64,000 nt of DNA from Lachnospiraceae bacterium (GTDB taxonomy: Bacteria; Bacillota; Clostridia; Lachnospirales; Lachnospiraceae): positions 119,916-183,915 of the forward strand of contig JAAUZE010000012.1 in NCBI GenBank assembly GCA_014804755.1, given 5' to 3'. A program made the translations under genes and the position numbers. Shown here one piece after another: positions 50,170 through 59,214 of this stretch. Within the stretch, counting starts at the first letter, position 1. Each line of letters starts with the position of its first letter. The notes under the pieces are model-generated. The model made no database searches. It was not told where the DNA came from and saw nothing but the letters and a program-made list of their open reading frames with translations.

Positions 50170-50976
50170 GTGTTAACGGATAGTGAATTTCAGAAAACGG
50201 TCGCTTATGTAAAGGCACATTACGGAATTGACTTAAGCGAAAAGCGGGTTTTGGTGAACGGGAGACTGGAAACCTACTTTCTGAGAAACGGCTACAACAG
50301 CTTTGACGAGTTCATGAAAAAGGTAATGGACAATCCGAACGGCGAGGAAGCGGAAAGCCTGATCAATGTATTGACAACAAACCATACCTATTTTATGAGA
50401 GAGTCGGAGCATTTTGACTATTTAGTAAAAGTAGTACTTCCATATCTAAAGGTGCGGGCGGCGGCTACGAAGGATCTGCGTATCTGGTCGGCGGCATCAT
50501 CTACGGGAGAAGAGCCGTACGCGCTTGCCATGTACTTAATAGATTATTTTGGACTCGATCATGCATGGGACACAAGGCTGCTGGCAACGGACATTTCGAC
50601 GAGGGTATTAGAGCATGCCATCAAAGGCGTGTACCTGAAGGAACAGATAGAACCGCTCCCTGAAAAGTGGAAAAGACGGTTCTTTCAGGACATCGGGAAT
50701 GAACAGTTCCGCGTGAAGGATGAACTAAAGAATCAGGTGTTTTACCGCCGGTTTAATCTGATGGATCCTTTCCCGTTTAAGAGACGATTCCATGTTGTTT
50801 TTTTACGCAATGTCATGATTTATTTCAAGGATGATGTGAAGTATAATCTGGTTCAAAAAGTATATGACTTCATGGAACCGGGCGGTTATCTGTTCATTGG
50901 ACAGACGGAGTCTTTAGACAAGACGAAAATGAAATTTGATTACATACAGCCATCTATTTACAGGAAAAGGGAATGA
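50170..50976 (+). CDS. cheR: Chemotaxis protein methyltransferase CheR
   Basis: 268 residues. N-terminal helical subdomain with LTTNHTYFMRESEHF, the SAM-binding motif IWSAASSTGEEPYALAM, ATDISTRVLEHA and the FLRNVMIYF active-site strand: a full CheR. It methylates receptor glutamates using S-adenosylmethionine, opposing CheB. GTG start at 50170 follows GTGGGTGAT. First gene of a six-gene chemotaxis operon with cheB directly after. Confidence 0.95.
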   Translation: MLTDSEFQKTVAYVKAHYGIDLSEKRVLVNGRLETYFLRNGYNSFDEFMKKVMDNPNGEEAESLINVLTTNHTYFMRESEHFDYLVKVVLPYLKVRAAATKDLRIWSAASSTGEEPYALAMYLIDYFGLDHAWDTRLLATDISTRVLEHAIKGVYLKEQIEPLPEKWKRRFFQDIGNEQFRVKDELKNQVFYRRFNLMDPFPFKRRFHVVFLRNVMIYFKDDVKYNLVQKVYDFMEPGGYLFIGQTESLDKTKMKFDYIQPSIYRKRE

Positions 50977-50980
50977 GCCT

Positions 50981-52006
50981 ATGAGACCGATTAAAGTATT
51001 AGTAGTGGACGACTCTATTCTGTTTCGGAATCTGCTTGTACAGAGCCTGGAGTCGGATCCCAATATTCAAGTGGTCGCGCAGGTGGCGGATGCCTTTGCA
51101 GCGCGCGACGCGATCATTCAATATAAGCCGGATGTCATGACGCTTGACGTGGAGATGCCGAAGATGAGCGGCATTGAATTCTTAAGAAGGCTGCTGCCGC
51201 AGTATCCGCTGCCGGTTGTCATGATCAGTTCGCTCAATGATAAGGTATTTGATGCGCTTGCCGCGGGAGCCGTTGATTTCATCAATAAACCGTCCAATCT
51301 GGACAGAGCACAGCTAAGTGTGTTCTTAAAGCAGGAGCTTGTTACGAAGGTCAAGATCGCCTCAACGGCGAAGGTCGGAAAATTTAAGCATGCCGCCGTG
51401 ATGAATGCCGAGCATCCGCTCAATCCGGCTTATCGCGATAAGATTGTTGCGATTGGTGCGTCCACGGGCGGAACAGAAGCAATCTTTGAAGTGGTAAAGC
51501 AGTTTAAGCGGGATATTCCGGGGGTTGTCATTGTACAGCATATGCCGCCCGGATTTACGAAAATGTATGCGGACAGACTGAACAACCAGTGTGAGGTCGC
51601 CGTGAAGGAAGCGACGTCGGGAGACAGGGTCATTCCGGGACAGGTGTTGATCGCGCCCGGGGACAGGCAAATGCGCCTTGTCAGAGTCGGAGACGAGTTT
51701 CAGGTAGAGTGCAGAGGAACCGATAAGGTGAGCGGACACTGCCCCTCTGTCGATGTGCTGTTTGATTCTGTCGCACGGGTGGCAGGCAAGAAGGCAGTCG
51801 GTGTCATCCTGACGGGCATGGGAGGCGACGGTGCACGAGGACTCTTGAAAATGCGTGAGGCGGGTGCGCTGACGGTCGGACAGGATGAGGCAAGCTGTGT
51901 GGTATACGGCATGCCGAAGGTCGCATATGATTTAGGAGCGGTCCAGCATCAATGTACGTTGACGGCAATTGCTAAAAAAGTATATAGCCTTTTGGATAAT
52001 AAGTAG
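50981..52006 (+). CDS. cheB: Chemotaxis response regulator protein-glutamate methylesterase CheB
   Basis: 341 residues. Receiver domain with Asp56 (TLDVEMPKMSG) and a C-terminal methylesterase domain with triad Ser161 (GASTGGTEAI), His187 (VQHMPPGF) and Asp283 (TGMGGDGARG). Demethylates or deamidates receptors when phosphorylated by CheA. ATG 50981 is four bases after the cheR stop; an earlier in-frame ATG at 50936 lies inside cheR. Confidence 0.96.
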   Translation: MRPIKVLVVDDSILFRNLLVQSLESDPNIQVVAQVADAFAARDAIIQYKPDVMTLDVEMPKMSGIEFLRRLLPQYPLPVVMISSLNDKVFDALAAGAVDFINKPSNLDRAQLSVFLKQELVTKVKIASTAKVGKFKHAAVMNAEHPLNPAYRDKIVAIGASTGGTEAIFEVVKQFKRDIPGVVIVQHMPPGFTKMYADRLNNQCEVAVKEATSGDRVIPGQVLIAPGDRQMRLVRVGDEFQVECRGTDKVSGHCPSVDVLFDSVARVAGKKAVGVILTGMGGDGARGLLKMREAGALTVGQDEASCVVYGMPKVAYDLGAVQHQCTLTAIAKKVYSLLDNK

Positions 52007-52035
52007 CAGATACCATACGGAAAGGAGAGAGGAAG

Positions 52036-52428
52036 ATGAAGACACTATTGGCCGAAGATGATTTCGCCAGCCGGAAGTTCATGGACAAATATTTGTCACA
52101 GTTTGGCGAATGTGATGTGACCGTGGATGGCGAAGAAGCCGTGGATGCCTTTATGATGGCGCTTGAGGCCGATGATCCATATGATTTGGTCTGCCTCGAT
52201 GTAATGATGCCGGTTTTGGACGGGTATCAGGTTCTAAAAGCAATCCGTGATATTGAAGCGGGAAACGGAACGCCGAAGGAAGACCGGGTAAAGATCATTA
52301 TGACCACCGCATTGAATGAAGAGCGCAATGTGAAAATGGCGTTCGAGTTGGGCTGTGAAGCGTATTCCGGCAAGCCGATCGATGTGGAGAAGTTTGAGCA
52401 GGTGCTCAAAAAGATGAAGTTGATCTGA
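52036..52428 (+). CDS. cheY: CheY-like single-domain response regulator
   Basis: 130 residues, a stand-alone receiver: acidic Asp8/Asp9 pair (LLAEDDFASR), phosphoacceptor Asp55 (VCLDVMMPVLDGY), switch Thr (IIMTTALNEE) and Lys (YSGKPI). No output domain. Located between cheB and cheA, it is the expected messenger from CheA, either to the flagellar switch or, if no flagellum exists, to another partner. The 10-residue insertion (EAGNGTPKED) before strand 4 differs from enterobacterial CheY and is common in clostridial versions. Confidence 0.9.
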   Translation: MKTLLAEDDFASRKFMDKYLSQFGECDVTVDGEEAVDAFMMALEADDPYDLVCLDVMMPVLDGYQVLKAIRDIEAGNGTPKEDRVKIIMTTALNEERNVKMAFELGCEAYSGKPIDVEKFEQVLKKMKLI

Positions 52429-52506
52429 GTATCGGCTTTATGCCAGTAATTACGGCATGGATAAAAGCGGTGCGCGGGAAACGGGCGTCCGCTGGAAAGG
52501 GAGAAT

Positions 52507-54657
52507 ATGGCAGAAGAATTTAACACAGACGGAATGCTTGATATGTTCCTCTTTGAGAGCACCCAGCTTTTGGAAAAGCTGGAAGGCATCATACTGGAAA
52601 AGCAGGACGCGGAGTGTTTTGATGATTCCGACATCAATGAGATTTTCCGCATCATGCATACGATCAAGGGTTCCTCGGGAATTATGCTTTTTGAGAACAT
52701 TACAAAGGTTGCTCATAAGCTGGAAGATGTATTCTACTATTTAAGAGAATCCCGTCCGGAAAACGTTCCCCATTTGGAGCTTGTTCAGAAGGTGCTTGCC
52801 GTATCCGATTTCGTCAATGCGGAGATGGATAAGATTCGGGAAGGCAACAAGTCGGATGGTGACGAGAAAGAGATCGTCGCAGATTTGGATGCGTTTTTGA
52901 AGCAACTCAAGGGAGAAATCAAAGAACAGGGAATCAAGCTTCCGAGAGAAAATAAACATGAAGAGCCGACGCAGTTCTATATCGCGCCGGTGGCGAGTCC
53001 GGACAGTCTGTTTTACAGGATTGTGATTCATTACAGAAACGATACGCAGATGAGCAATATCAGAGCGTATTCTGCGACTTACGCGCTGAAAGAGATTGCC
53101 GAAGATTTGTTGTATTCGCCTGAGGACATCATCAGTAACGAGGAAAGCTCCGAGGTCATTTTGTCGGAAGGCTTTTACATGCTGCTTCAGACAAAGAACA
53201 GTAAAGAAGATATTTTGGCCTTGATCGACAGCGTGGAAGCGGAAAAAATTGACATAGACCAGATCACGGCGGAGCAGTTCGGGAAGGGACTTGCGGAGAT
53301 CAATCATGAACCGATCATGCCGGAACAGCCGGTGCAAGCGGCAGAAACACCGACAGCCGCGCCGGCGGCAGAAGTACCGCAGACGGATAAGTCGAAGCCC
53401 ATTGCGCCCGGCGATTATGTCGTCAAGTCAAAAGAGACCGGTAAGGGCAAGACATTGGCAAAGAACCAGCCGAAGCAGCAGAGCATTATCAGCGTCAGCA
53501 TAGAGAAGATGGACGCTTTGATGGATCTGATCGGAGAGCTTGTTATATCCGAAGCGGTGGTATTGCAGAACCCTGACTTAAAGGTGCCCGGCTTAGAGCT
53601 TTCCAACTTCCAAAAAGCATCCGGACAGTTGGCAAAGATCACGACGGAACTTCAGGAAACGATCATGTCGATGAGAATGATGCCGCTGACGAACACATTC
53701 CAAAAGATGCGACGGATCGTGTTCGACGTATCCAGAAAGCTTGGTAAGGAAATCGAGCTGGAGGTGATCGGTGAGAATACCGAGGTGGATAAGAACATTA
53801 TTGAGCACATCTCGGATCCGTTGATGCATTTGGTGAGAAACTCCGTAGACCACGGTATCGAGGAAAATGCCGATGACCGTGTGGCGGCAGGAAAACCGGC
53901 AAAAGGAACGATCACGCTGGAGGCGAAGAACGAGGGCGGTAAGGTTTATATCAGCGTAAAAGATGACGGCAAAGGCTTAAATAAAGAAAAGCTGTATGCG
54001 AAGGCAAAAGAAAAAGGCCTGCTTGGAACGAAGGAGATCACTGATTTTACGGAGAATGAAATTTACCGTTTTATCACGCTTCCGGGCTTTTCAACAAAAG
54101 AAGCGGTGACGGAATATTCGGGAAGAGGCGTCGGAATGGACGTCGTTGTAAAGAATATTCAGGGAATCGGCGGAAGATTGGAGATCACCAGTCAAGAGGG
54201 AGAAGGATCGGAGATGACATTGATCATCCCGCTGACGCTGGCGATTGTAAACGGAATCGTAGTAAAGGTAGGAAATTCTTCTTTTGTAATTGCGACGTCT
54301 TCGGTAAAACAATTCGTAAGACTGAGCCAGGATGCCATTGTGACAGAGCCGAGCGGTGAGGAATATATCATTTTGAGAGGCACCTATTATCCTTTCATCC
54401 GCCTGAACAAAAAATATCAGATAGAAGACTCACAGGAAGACATAGAGAACGGTATTGTTGTGATATTGGAGCATGAGGGAAAGCAGATCTGTATACTGAT
54501 CGACAGTCTGGTACAGGAGCAGGAGATCGTTGTAAAACCGATTCCTCCTTATATAAAGAAGGTCAGAGGACTGTCCGGCTGTACGCAGCTTGGTGATGGC
54601 AGCATCGCACTCATTCTCGATATTGCGGGTCTGATAGAAGATGAGGAAAGGAGCTAG
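52507..54657 (+). CDS. cheA: Chemotaxis histidine kinase CheA
   Basis: 716 residues in the standard order: HPt domain P1 (1-110) with phospho-His51 (IMHTIKGSSG), a P2-like response-regulator-binding domain (about 158-245), a Pro/Ala-rich linker (about 265-300), dimerisation helices P3 with VSIEKMDALMDLIGELVI, kinase domain P4 (HLVRNSVDHGIE, DDGKGL, GRGVGMDVV) and a CheW-like P5 domain from about 590. It phosphorylates CheY and CheB in response to receptor state. It overlaps nothing; cheW begins three bases after its stop. Confidence 0.97.
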   Translation: MAEEFNTDGMLDMFLFESTQLLEKLEGIILEKQDAECFDDSDINEIFRIMHTIKGSSGIMLFENITKVAHKLEDVFYYLRESRPENVPHLELVQKVLAVSDFVNAEMDKIREGNKSDGDEKEIVADLDAFLKQLKGEIKEQGIKLPRENKHEEPTQFYIAPVASPDSLFYRIVIHYRNDTQMSNIRAYSATYALKEIAEDLLYSPEDIISNEESSEVILSEGFYMLLQTKNSKEDILALIDSVEAEKIDIDQITAEQFGKGLAEINHEPIMPEQPVQAAETPTAAPAAEVPQTDKSKPIAPGDYVVKSKETGKGKTLAKNQPKQQSIISVSIEKMDALMDLIGELVISEAVVLQNPDLKVPGLELSNFQKASGQLAKITTELQETIMSMRMMPLTNTFQKMRRIVFDVSRKLGKEIELEVIGENTEVDKNIIEHISDPLMHLVRNSVDHGIEENADDRVAAGKPAKGTITLEAKNEGGKVYISVKDDGKGLNKEKLYAKAKEKGLLGTKEITDFTENEIYRFITLPGFSTKEAVTEYSGRGVGMDVVVKNIQGIGGRLEITSQEGEGSEMTLIIPLTLAIVNGIVVKVGNSSFVIATSSVKQFVRLSQDAIVTEPSGEEYIILRGTYYPFIRLNKKYQIEDSQEDIENGIVVILEHEGKQICILIDSLVQEQEIVVKPIPPYIKKVRGLSGCTQLGDGSIALILDIAGLIEDEERS

Positions 54658-54660
54658 CGA

Positions 54661-55179
54661 ATGGCAGAAGAACAAAATGATAAAGAAGAGGAACTGCTTG
54701 AGGAAGATGCCGAAAAAGGCAAATTCATGACGTTCCAAACGGGAAAGGAATTTTTTGGTATCAGTATCAGCTTTGTAAACGAGATCATCCCGATGCAGCC
54801 GATCACCAAAATTCCGGAGGTAGAAGATTATATCAAAGGTCTGATCAATCTCCGAGGAAAGATTATTCCCGTTATTGATGTCCGTGTAAGATTCAGAATG
54901 GAACCGGTTGAATATACGGACAGAACCTGTATCATCGTCATCAATGTAAAATCGACGGTCATCGGATTGATCGTGGAGAGAATTGCAGGGGTTGACACCA
55001 TACAGGATGAAGACATCGTACCGCCGCCTGCACTCGGCAAGCGGGAAAACGAGCAGAGTAAATATGTTTACGGCTTGGCACGGACGGGCGATACGGTGAA
55101 ACTCCTTCTTGATCCAGAAAAACTGATTAGGGAAGAGGATATCCAAGCGATTGAAGAAATACAGGATGAGGAAGAATAA
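54661..55179 (+). CDS. cheW: Chemotaxis coupling protein CheW
   Basis: 172 residues, a single CheW (SH3-like) domain: FMTFQTGKEFFGISISFVNEII at the start and the GLINLRGKIIPVIDVR motif in the middle. It links receptors to CheA. Acidic tails at both ends are unusual but not disabling. Preceded by GAAAGGAG in the cheA end and followed after 20 bases by a chemoreceptor gene. Confidence 0.96.
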   Translation: MAEEQNDKEEELLEEDAEKGKFMTFQTGKEFFGISISFVNEIIPMQPITKIPEVEDYIKGLINLRGKIIPVIDVRVRFRMEPVEYTDRTCIIVINVKSTVIGLIVERIAGVDTIQDEDIVPPPALGKRENEQSKYVYGLARTGDTVKLLLDPEKLIREEDIQAIEEIQDEEE

Positions 55180-55199
55180 TCAAAAAAGGAGAGGTTACC

Positions 55200-56996
55200 A
55201 TGAAGAAGAGATTTTCAATCAATGATATGAGTGTAAGAGCGAAGATAACGGCATTTGGCGTAGTTATGCTGCTGTTTCTATTAGCCTCTACGTTTATCGG
55301 TCTGTTTGCTGCAAGAACTGTGAGCAGTGAGAACCAGAAAAGATACGACAATTACGGCATGGGGCAGGTTTATCTGAGTGATGCATTCACGGATTTCAGC
55401 CTGATTCAGGTTCGCGTCCGCAATATTATATTCATGTACTATGATGATGCAAATAAGATGAAGGAACAGGAGAATGAGATCTCTGCATATTATACAGACA
55501 TGCGTACCAACTTAGACAAGTTTGAGAGCGTGATGAATGCATTCTCCAAAGAGATCCAATCGGAGTATCAGGATGTTGAGGATGCCCTTGAGAGCTGGAT
55601 AGCAAACATGAGCAATGAGATTTCCATGGTAGAGAGCGGAAAGCAGGATCAGGCGGCAGAGGATCTGATGTCGAACGGAGGCCCGCTTGCATCTGCGGCC
55701 AGGACGGAATTAGAGCAACTGACCGGGCTGCTTCATGAGGAGTCTGAAGAAAGCGAAAGCAGAACGGCATCGACACTTGTGATCATGGAATGGATTTTGA
55801 TCGGAGCGGCGGCTGTTGCGGTAATCATTGCAATACTCTATGCAGCCGCGTTGATCAAGAATATCACGATTCCGGTTAAGAAACTGGTTGAGGCGGCAAG
55901 TAAGCTTGCGAAGGGCGATGTTGACGTAGACTGCGCGAAAATCAATAATGACGATCTGGGTGCGTTAATGGATGAGTTTGCTGAGATGGTTAAGGAGACG
56001 AAGACGCAGGCACAGATCGCGGATATGGTTGCGAAAGGCGATTTGACTATTCAAGTCAATCCGAGAGGCGATAAAGATCTGTTGGGAACGGCGTTATATC
56101 GTCTGGTAAAGGATAATAACGAGATCCTTGGCAATATCAAAGAGTCCACCATGCAGGTAACGGTTGGCTCCGAGCAGGTGGCGAGTGCGAGCCAGTCTTT
56201 GGCACAGGGTGCAACGGAGCAGGCAAGCGCATTACAGCAGGTAACTGCTTCCATGGATGAGATCGCAGAGCGTACCAAGCAGAATGCATCTCAGGCTTCT
56301 CAGGCGGATGAGCTGGCACACAGCGTTAGAGCAATGGCGATTTCCGGCAATGACCAGATGAAATCCATGATCAGCGCAATGAATGATATTAATGAGTCCT
56401 CTGAGACGATTTCTAAGGTTATTAAGACGATTGATGATATCGCATTCCAGACCAATATTCTTGCATTGAACGCAGCGGTTGAGGCAGCGCGTGCAGGCGT
56501 ACACGGCAAGGGCTTTGCAGTCGTAGCGGAGGAAGTAAGAAACCTTGCAGCAAAATCCGCATCTGCGGCAGGTGAAACGGCAAGCATGATCGAGGATTCT
56601 ATCCATAAGGTGAATAATGGTACCAAGATTGCCGAAGGAACGGCGCAGGCTTTGGATGAGATCGTTGTTTCCATCGAGAAGGTTGTAAATCTGATCAGCA
56701 CGATCGCAACGGCTTCCAACGATCAGGCAACGGCAGTGTCTCAGGTGGATCAGGCGATCGGTCAGGTTTCTCAGGTTGTACAGACAAACTCTGCTACGAG
56801 TCAGCAGTGTGCGGCTGCAAGCGAGGAGCTTTCGAATCAGGCTGCAATGCTCAGAAGCATGATGGCAAATTACAAACTGAATTCTTCAGGCAAACAGAGC
56901 AACTTTGGCGTGCCGGCGGAGACCAGTTCCTCATTCAGCGTAGCAAATCCGAATGAGCAGATCATTTCACTGAGCGGAGAGTTCGGTAAATATTGA
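55200..56996 (+). CDS. Methyl-accepting chemotaxis protein, operon-encoded
   Basis: 598 residues. TM1 at about 18-40, a helical extracytoplasmic domain of the four-helix-bundle type to about 190, TM2 at about 195-216, HAMP (about 218-270), then a second HAMP-like segment and the signalling coiled coil with the tip DDIAFQTNILALNAAVEAARAG. Its ligand is unknown. Ribosome site AAAAAGGAGAGG. As the only receptor within the che operon it is probably the main input; two further receptors lie at 11.2 and 27.9 kb. Confidence 0.95.
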   Translation: MKKRFSINDMSVRAKITAFGVVMLLFLLASTFIGLFAARTVSSENQKRYDNYGMGQVYLSDAFTDFSLIQVRVRNIIFMYYDDANKMKEQENEISAYYTDMRTNLDKFESVMNAFSKEIQSEYQDVEDALESWIANMSNEISMVESGKQDQAAEDLMSNGGPLASAARTELEQLTGLLHEESEESESRTASTLVIMEWILIGAAAVAVIIAILYAAALIKNITIPVKKLVEAASKLAKGDVDVDCAKINNDDLGALMDEFAEMVKETKTQAQIADMVAKGDLTIQVNPRGDKDLLGTALYRLVKDNNEILGNIKESTMQVTVGSEQVASASQSLAQGATEQASALQQVTASMDEIAERTKQNASQASQADELAHSVRAMAISGNDQMKSMISAMNDINESSETISKVIKTIDDIAFQTNILALNAAVEAARAGVHGKGFAVVAEEVRNLAAKSASAAGETASMIEDSIHKVNNGTKIAEGTAQALDEIVVSIEKVVNLISTIATASNDQATAVSQVDQAIGQVSQVVQTNSATSQQCAAASEELSNQAAMLRSMMANYKLNSSGKQSNFGVPAETSSSFSVANPNEQIISLSGEFGKY

Positions 56997-57034
56997 TCAC
57001 CGTAGGGCAGTTACAATAGGAAGGTAAAGACAGA

Positions 57035-57391
57035 ATGGAAGATAGCAGAAAAGACGCTCTGTTAAGAGCGGGTGTTAATGTGGATGAGGCGTTGGAACGC
57101 TTCATGGGGAATGAGGAGCTGTTGGTGCGCTTTTTGAAAAAGTTTGCCAATGATTCCAGCTATCAATCACTCAAAAAAGCAATGAGCGAGCAAAACTATA
57201 AGGATGCATTTGAGGCGGCGCATGCATTAAAGGGCGTGTGCGGGAATCTTTCGATCGCAAAGCTGTTTGAATTAGTATGCAAAGAAGTAGAGCTTCTGCG
57301 CGGCGGTACTGCGGGAGAAGGCGTGGAACAGTGTCATCTTGAGGTTATGGCGGAATATGAGAGAGTGATTGTCGAATTGGAGAACCTTTAA
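57035..57391 (+). CDS. Stand-alone histidine phosphotransfer (HPt) protein
   Basis: 118 residues, a four-helix HPt domain with phospho-His63 in AAHALKGVCGN, preceded by the FMGNEELLVRFLKKFANDSS helix typical of HPt modules. It can shuttle phosphate between a hybrid or classical kinase and a receiver. It is the last gene of the che operon, 38 bases after the receptor, and a terminator follows. Likely partners are the receiver/HD protein at 48985 or CheY (inference). Confidence 0.9.
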   Translation: MEDSRKDALLRAGVNVDEALERFMGNEELLVRFLKKFANDSSYQSLKKAMSEQNYKDAFEAAHALKGVCGNLSIAKLFELVCKEVELLRGGTAGEGVEQCHLEVMAEYERVIVELENL

Positions 57392-57452
57392 GAACTGCTG
57401 AAATGATGCGATGGAAAACACGTTTTGCGAATATTCCATTGACATATATTAC

Positions 57453-57497
57453 AAAAAACACCCACAGACCGGAATAAACGGCCTGTGGGTGTTTTTT
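57453..57497. terminator. Bidirectional terminator at end of chemotaxis operon
   Basis: AAAAAACACCCACAG (57453-57467) is the exact complement of 57483-57497, with a small inner CCG/CGG pairing. It touches the stop codon of the convergent minus-strand gene. Confidence 0.92.
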
Positions 57498-57931
57498 CAA
57501 AGATAATCTTGAAGCTTTGTGCTTAGCTTTTCTTCTATATCGATCAGCCGGTGGCACACATCCTTTGCAGAATGATCGGCAGCTTTATATTGATGCAGAT
57601 ATTTATGCAGGGATTTGACTCCCATATTGCAGCCATCCGTAATCAGATCGGCGATCGTCCGATCACTGCCGTCAAGTCCCATTTTTACGCTTGTTTTGAT
57701 GCTTGCCATGCTTTTTGCCACAGGATTCGGGTCTTTTTCTGTACTGTGGTGCTGGATGAGCAGACCGTGCAAATCGTTCCCAAGCTTTTCGTGATGCGTG
57801 CGGCTTTCCTTTAATAGTTCTTTCAGATCGGAATTGCTCACTTTGTCCATTACCTGATCAATGACAGATACAGCCATTTTGGATCCGGAATCACATTCTT
57901 TTAAAAGATAAACGGTATCCTGATTTTCCAT
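57497..57931 (-). CDS. Four-helix-bundle protein, DUF2383/ferritin-like
   Basis: 144 residues, all helical, with spaced His and Glu/Asp residues (SRTHHEKLGNDLH, LLIQHHSTEKDPNP, LHQYKAADHSAKD). The size and the MGLDGSDRTIADLITDGCNMGVKSLHKYL segment resemble small stress-related ferritin-like bundle proteins. Metal binding is possible, function unknown. On the minus strand, GGTGAAG precedes its ATG. It stands alone between the che operon and the DHH phosphoesterase. Confidence 0.7.
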   Translation of the reverse strand: MENQDTVYLLKECDSGSKMAVSVIDQVMDKVSNSDLKELLKESRTHHEKLGNDLHGLLIQHHSTEKDPNPVAKSMASIKTSVKMGLDGSDRTIADLITDGCNMGVKSLHKYLHQYKAADHSAKDVCHRLIDIEEKLSTKLQDYL

Positions 57932-58017
57932 TTTGCTTCACCATGCCTTTCCAGTAGTTATTTTTACTGATTCGACATTAGTTTGTCCGTTTTTATGAAG
58001 GATATGAGACAAAACAG

Positions 58018-58045
58018 TTGAAAAAAAAATCCATGAAAGTTATAA
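58018..58045 (+). promoter_or_regulatory. Promoter of the DHH phosphoesterase gene
   Basis: TTGAAA at 58018-58023, 16 bases, TATAAT at 58040-58045. The 5' leader is about 65 bases and A/T-rich. Confidence 0.65.
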
Positions 58046-58116
58046 TAGAAATAGTGAAAAAAGTTTTGCTTTTTTTGTAGAGTTTTTAACAAAGAATAAA
58101 GAATAGGAGAATACCC

Positions 58117-59037
58117 GTGAGACTGATTACAAGATCTGATTTTGATGGACTTGCGTGCGGCGCGCTGTTAAAAGAAGCCGGCATTATTGACAATTGGAAA
58201 TTTGCGCATCCGAAGGATTTGCAGGACGGTTTAGTGGAAGTAACCGAGGATGACTGTCTGGCAAACGTACCTTATGTGGAAGGCTGCGGACTTTGGTTCG
58301 ATCATCATTCCAGTGAACATGAACGCCTTCAGTTAAAAGGAAAGTATAAAGGGGAGAGCCGGATCACGCCTTCCTGTGCGCGTATCATTTATGAATATTA
58401 TGGAGGAAGGGAGCGCTTTCCGCAGTTTGACGATATGATGGTGGCTGTGGACAAGGTGGATTCCGGTGATCTGACGATTGATGAGATTCAGAATCCCAAG
58501 GGCTGGATCTTAGTTGGATTTTTAATGGATCCGAGAACCGGACTCGGCAGATGGCGCAATTTTACGATTTCTAATTATCAGCTGATGGAGAAGCTCATTG
58601 ATGCGTGCCGTACCATGTCAACGGATGAAATACTTGCGATGCCGGACGTGCAGGAACGGATTGATACTTATCTTGAGCAGACAGCAAAGTTTAAGGAGAT
58701 GGTGCTGGCGCACACAGTCGTGGAGGGTAATCTGATCATATCCGATCTGCGCGGTGTTGACCCGATTTATTCCGGAAACCGCTTTTTGATTTACAGCATG
58801 TATCCCGAGCAGAATATCTCTGCATGGATTGTCAGCGGCAGGGGCGGAAAAGGATGCAGTGCTGCGGTTGGCTACAGTATTTTGAATAAGACCTCCAATG
58901 TGGATGTCGGAAGCCTGATGTTAAAATACAACGGCGGTGGTCACCGGAAGGTAGGTACCTGCCAGTTCTCAGATGAGAATATGGAGACCGAGCTTCCGAA
59001 GATGCTGGAGGAATTAAAGACATTAAGCAATTCATAA
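58117..59037 (+). CDS. DHH family phosphoesterase
   Basis: 306 residues. The DHH domain shows ITRSDFDGLACG (5-16), WFDHHSSEHE (the name-giving DHH) and VAVDKVDSGD; the C-terminal DHHA1 domain ends in GGGHRKVGTCQF. Such proteins hydrolyse phosphodiesters or polyphosphate-like substrates with Mn; this subgroup, common in anaerobes, is sometimes annotated as exopolyphosphatase-related, and a nanoRNase or cyclic-dinucleotide activity is not excluded. GTG start follows AATAGGAG. Monocistronic, bounded by its own promoter and two hairpins. Confidence 0.9.
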   Translation: MRLITRSDFDGLACGALLKEAGIIDNWKFAHPKDLQDGLVEVTEDDCLANVPYVEGCGLWFDHHSSEHERLQLKGKYKGESRITPSCARIIYEYYGGRERFPQFDDMMVAVDKVDSGDLTIDEIQNPKGWILVGFLMDPRTGLGRWRNFTISNYQLMEKLIDACRTMSTDEILAMPDVQERIDTYLEQTAKFKEMVLAHTVVEGNLIISDLRGVDPIYSGNRFLIYSMYPEQNISAWIVSGRGGKGCSAAVGYSILNKTSNVDVGSLMLKYNGGGHRKVGTCQFSDENMETELPKMLEELKTLSNS

Positions 59038-59044
59038 AAGAGAA

Positions 59045-59081
59045 CGCAAAGAATGCAAGGCATTCTTATACGTTCTTTGCG
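59045..59081 (+). terminator. Hairpin after DHH gene
   Basis: CGCAAAGAA (59045-59053) pairs with TTCTTTGCG (59073-59081); an alternative inner stem AAGAATG/CATTCTT competes. A related hairpin occurs at 61531-61569. Confidence 0.45.
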
Positions 59082-59127
59082 AGGTTTGCTGAAGAATGCA
59101 GACTTGCGCATACGATAGCTCCTACAT

Positions 59128-59161
59128 AAAAAAGAGTTCTGCTGCCGCAGAACTCTTTTTT
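59128..59161. terminator. Strong bidirectional terminator upstream of the aroC 3' end
   Basis: AAAAAAGAGTTCTGC (59128-59142) is exactly complementary to 59147-59161 over a four-base loop, with A and T tracts on each side. It separates the plus-strand DHH gene from convergent aroC. Confidence 0.93.
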
Positions 59162-59214
59162 ATGCATATTAATAAAATTTCTCGGCTTCGAAAGAATTTC
59201 CTACGAAAACGCTT

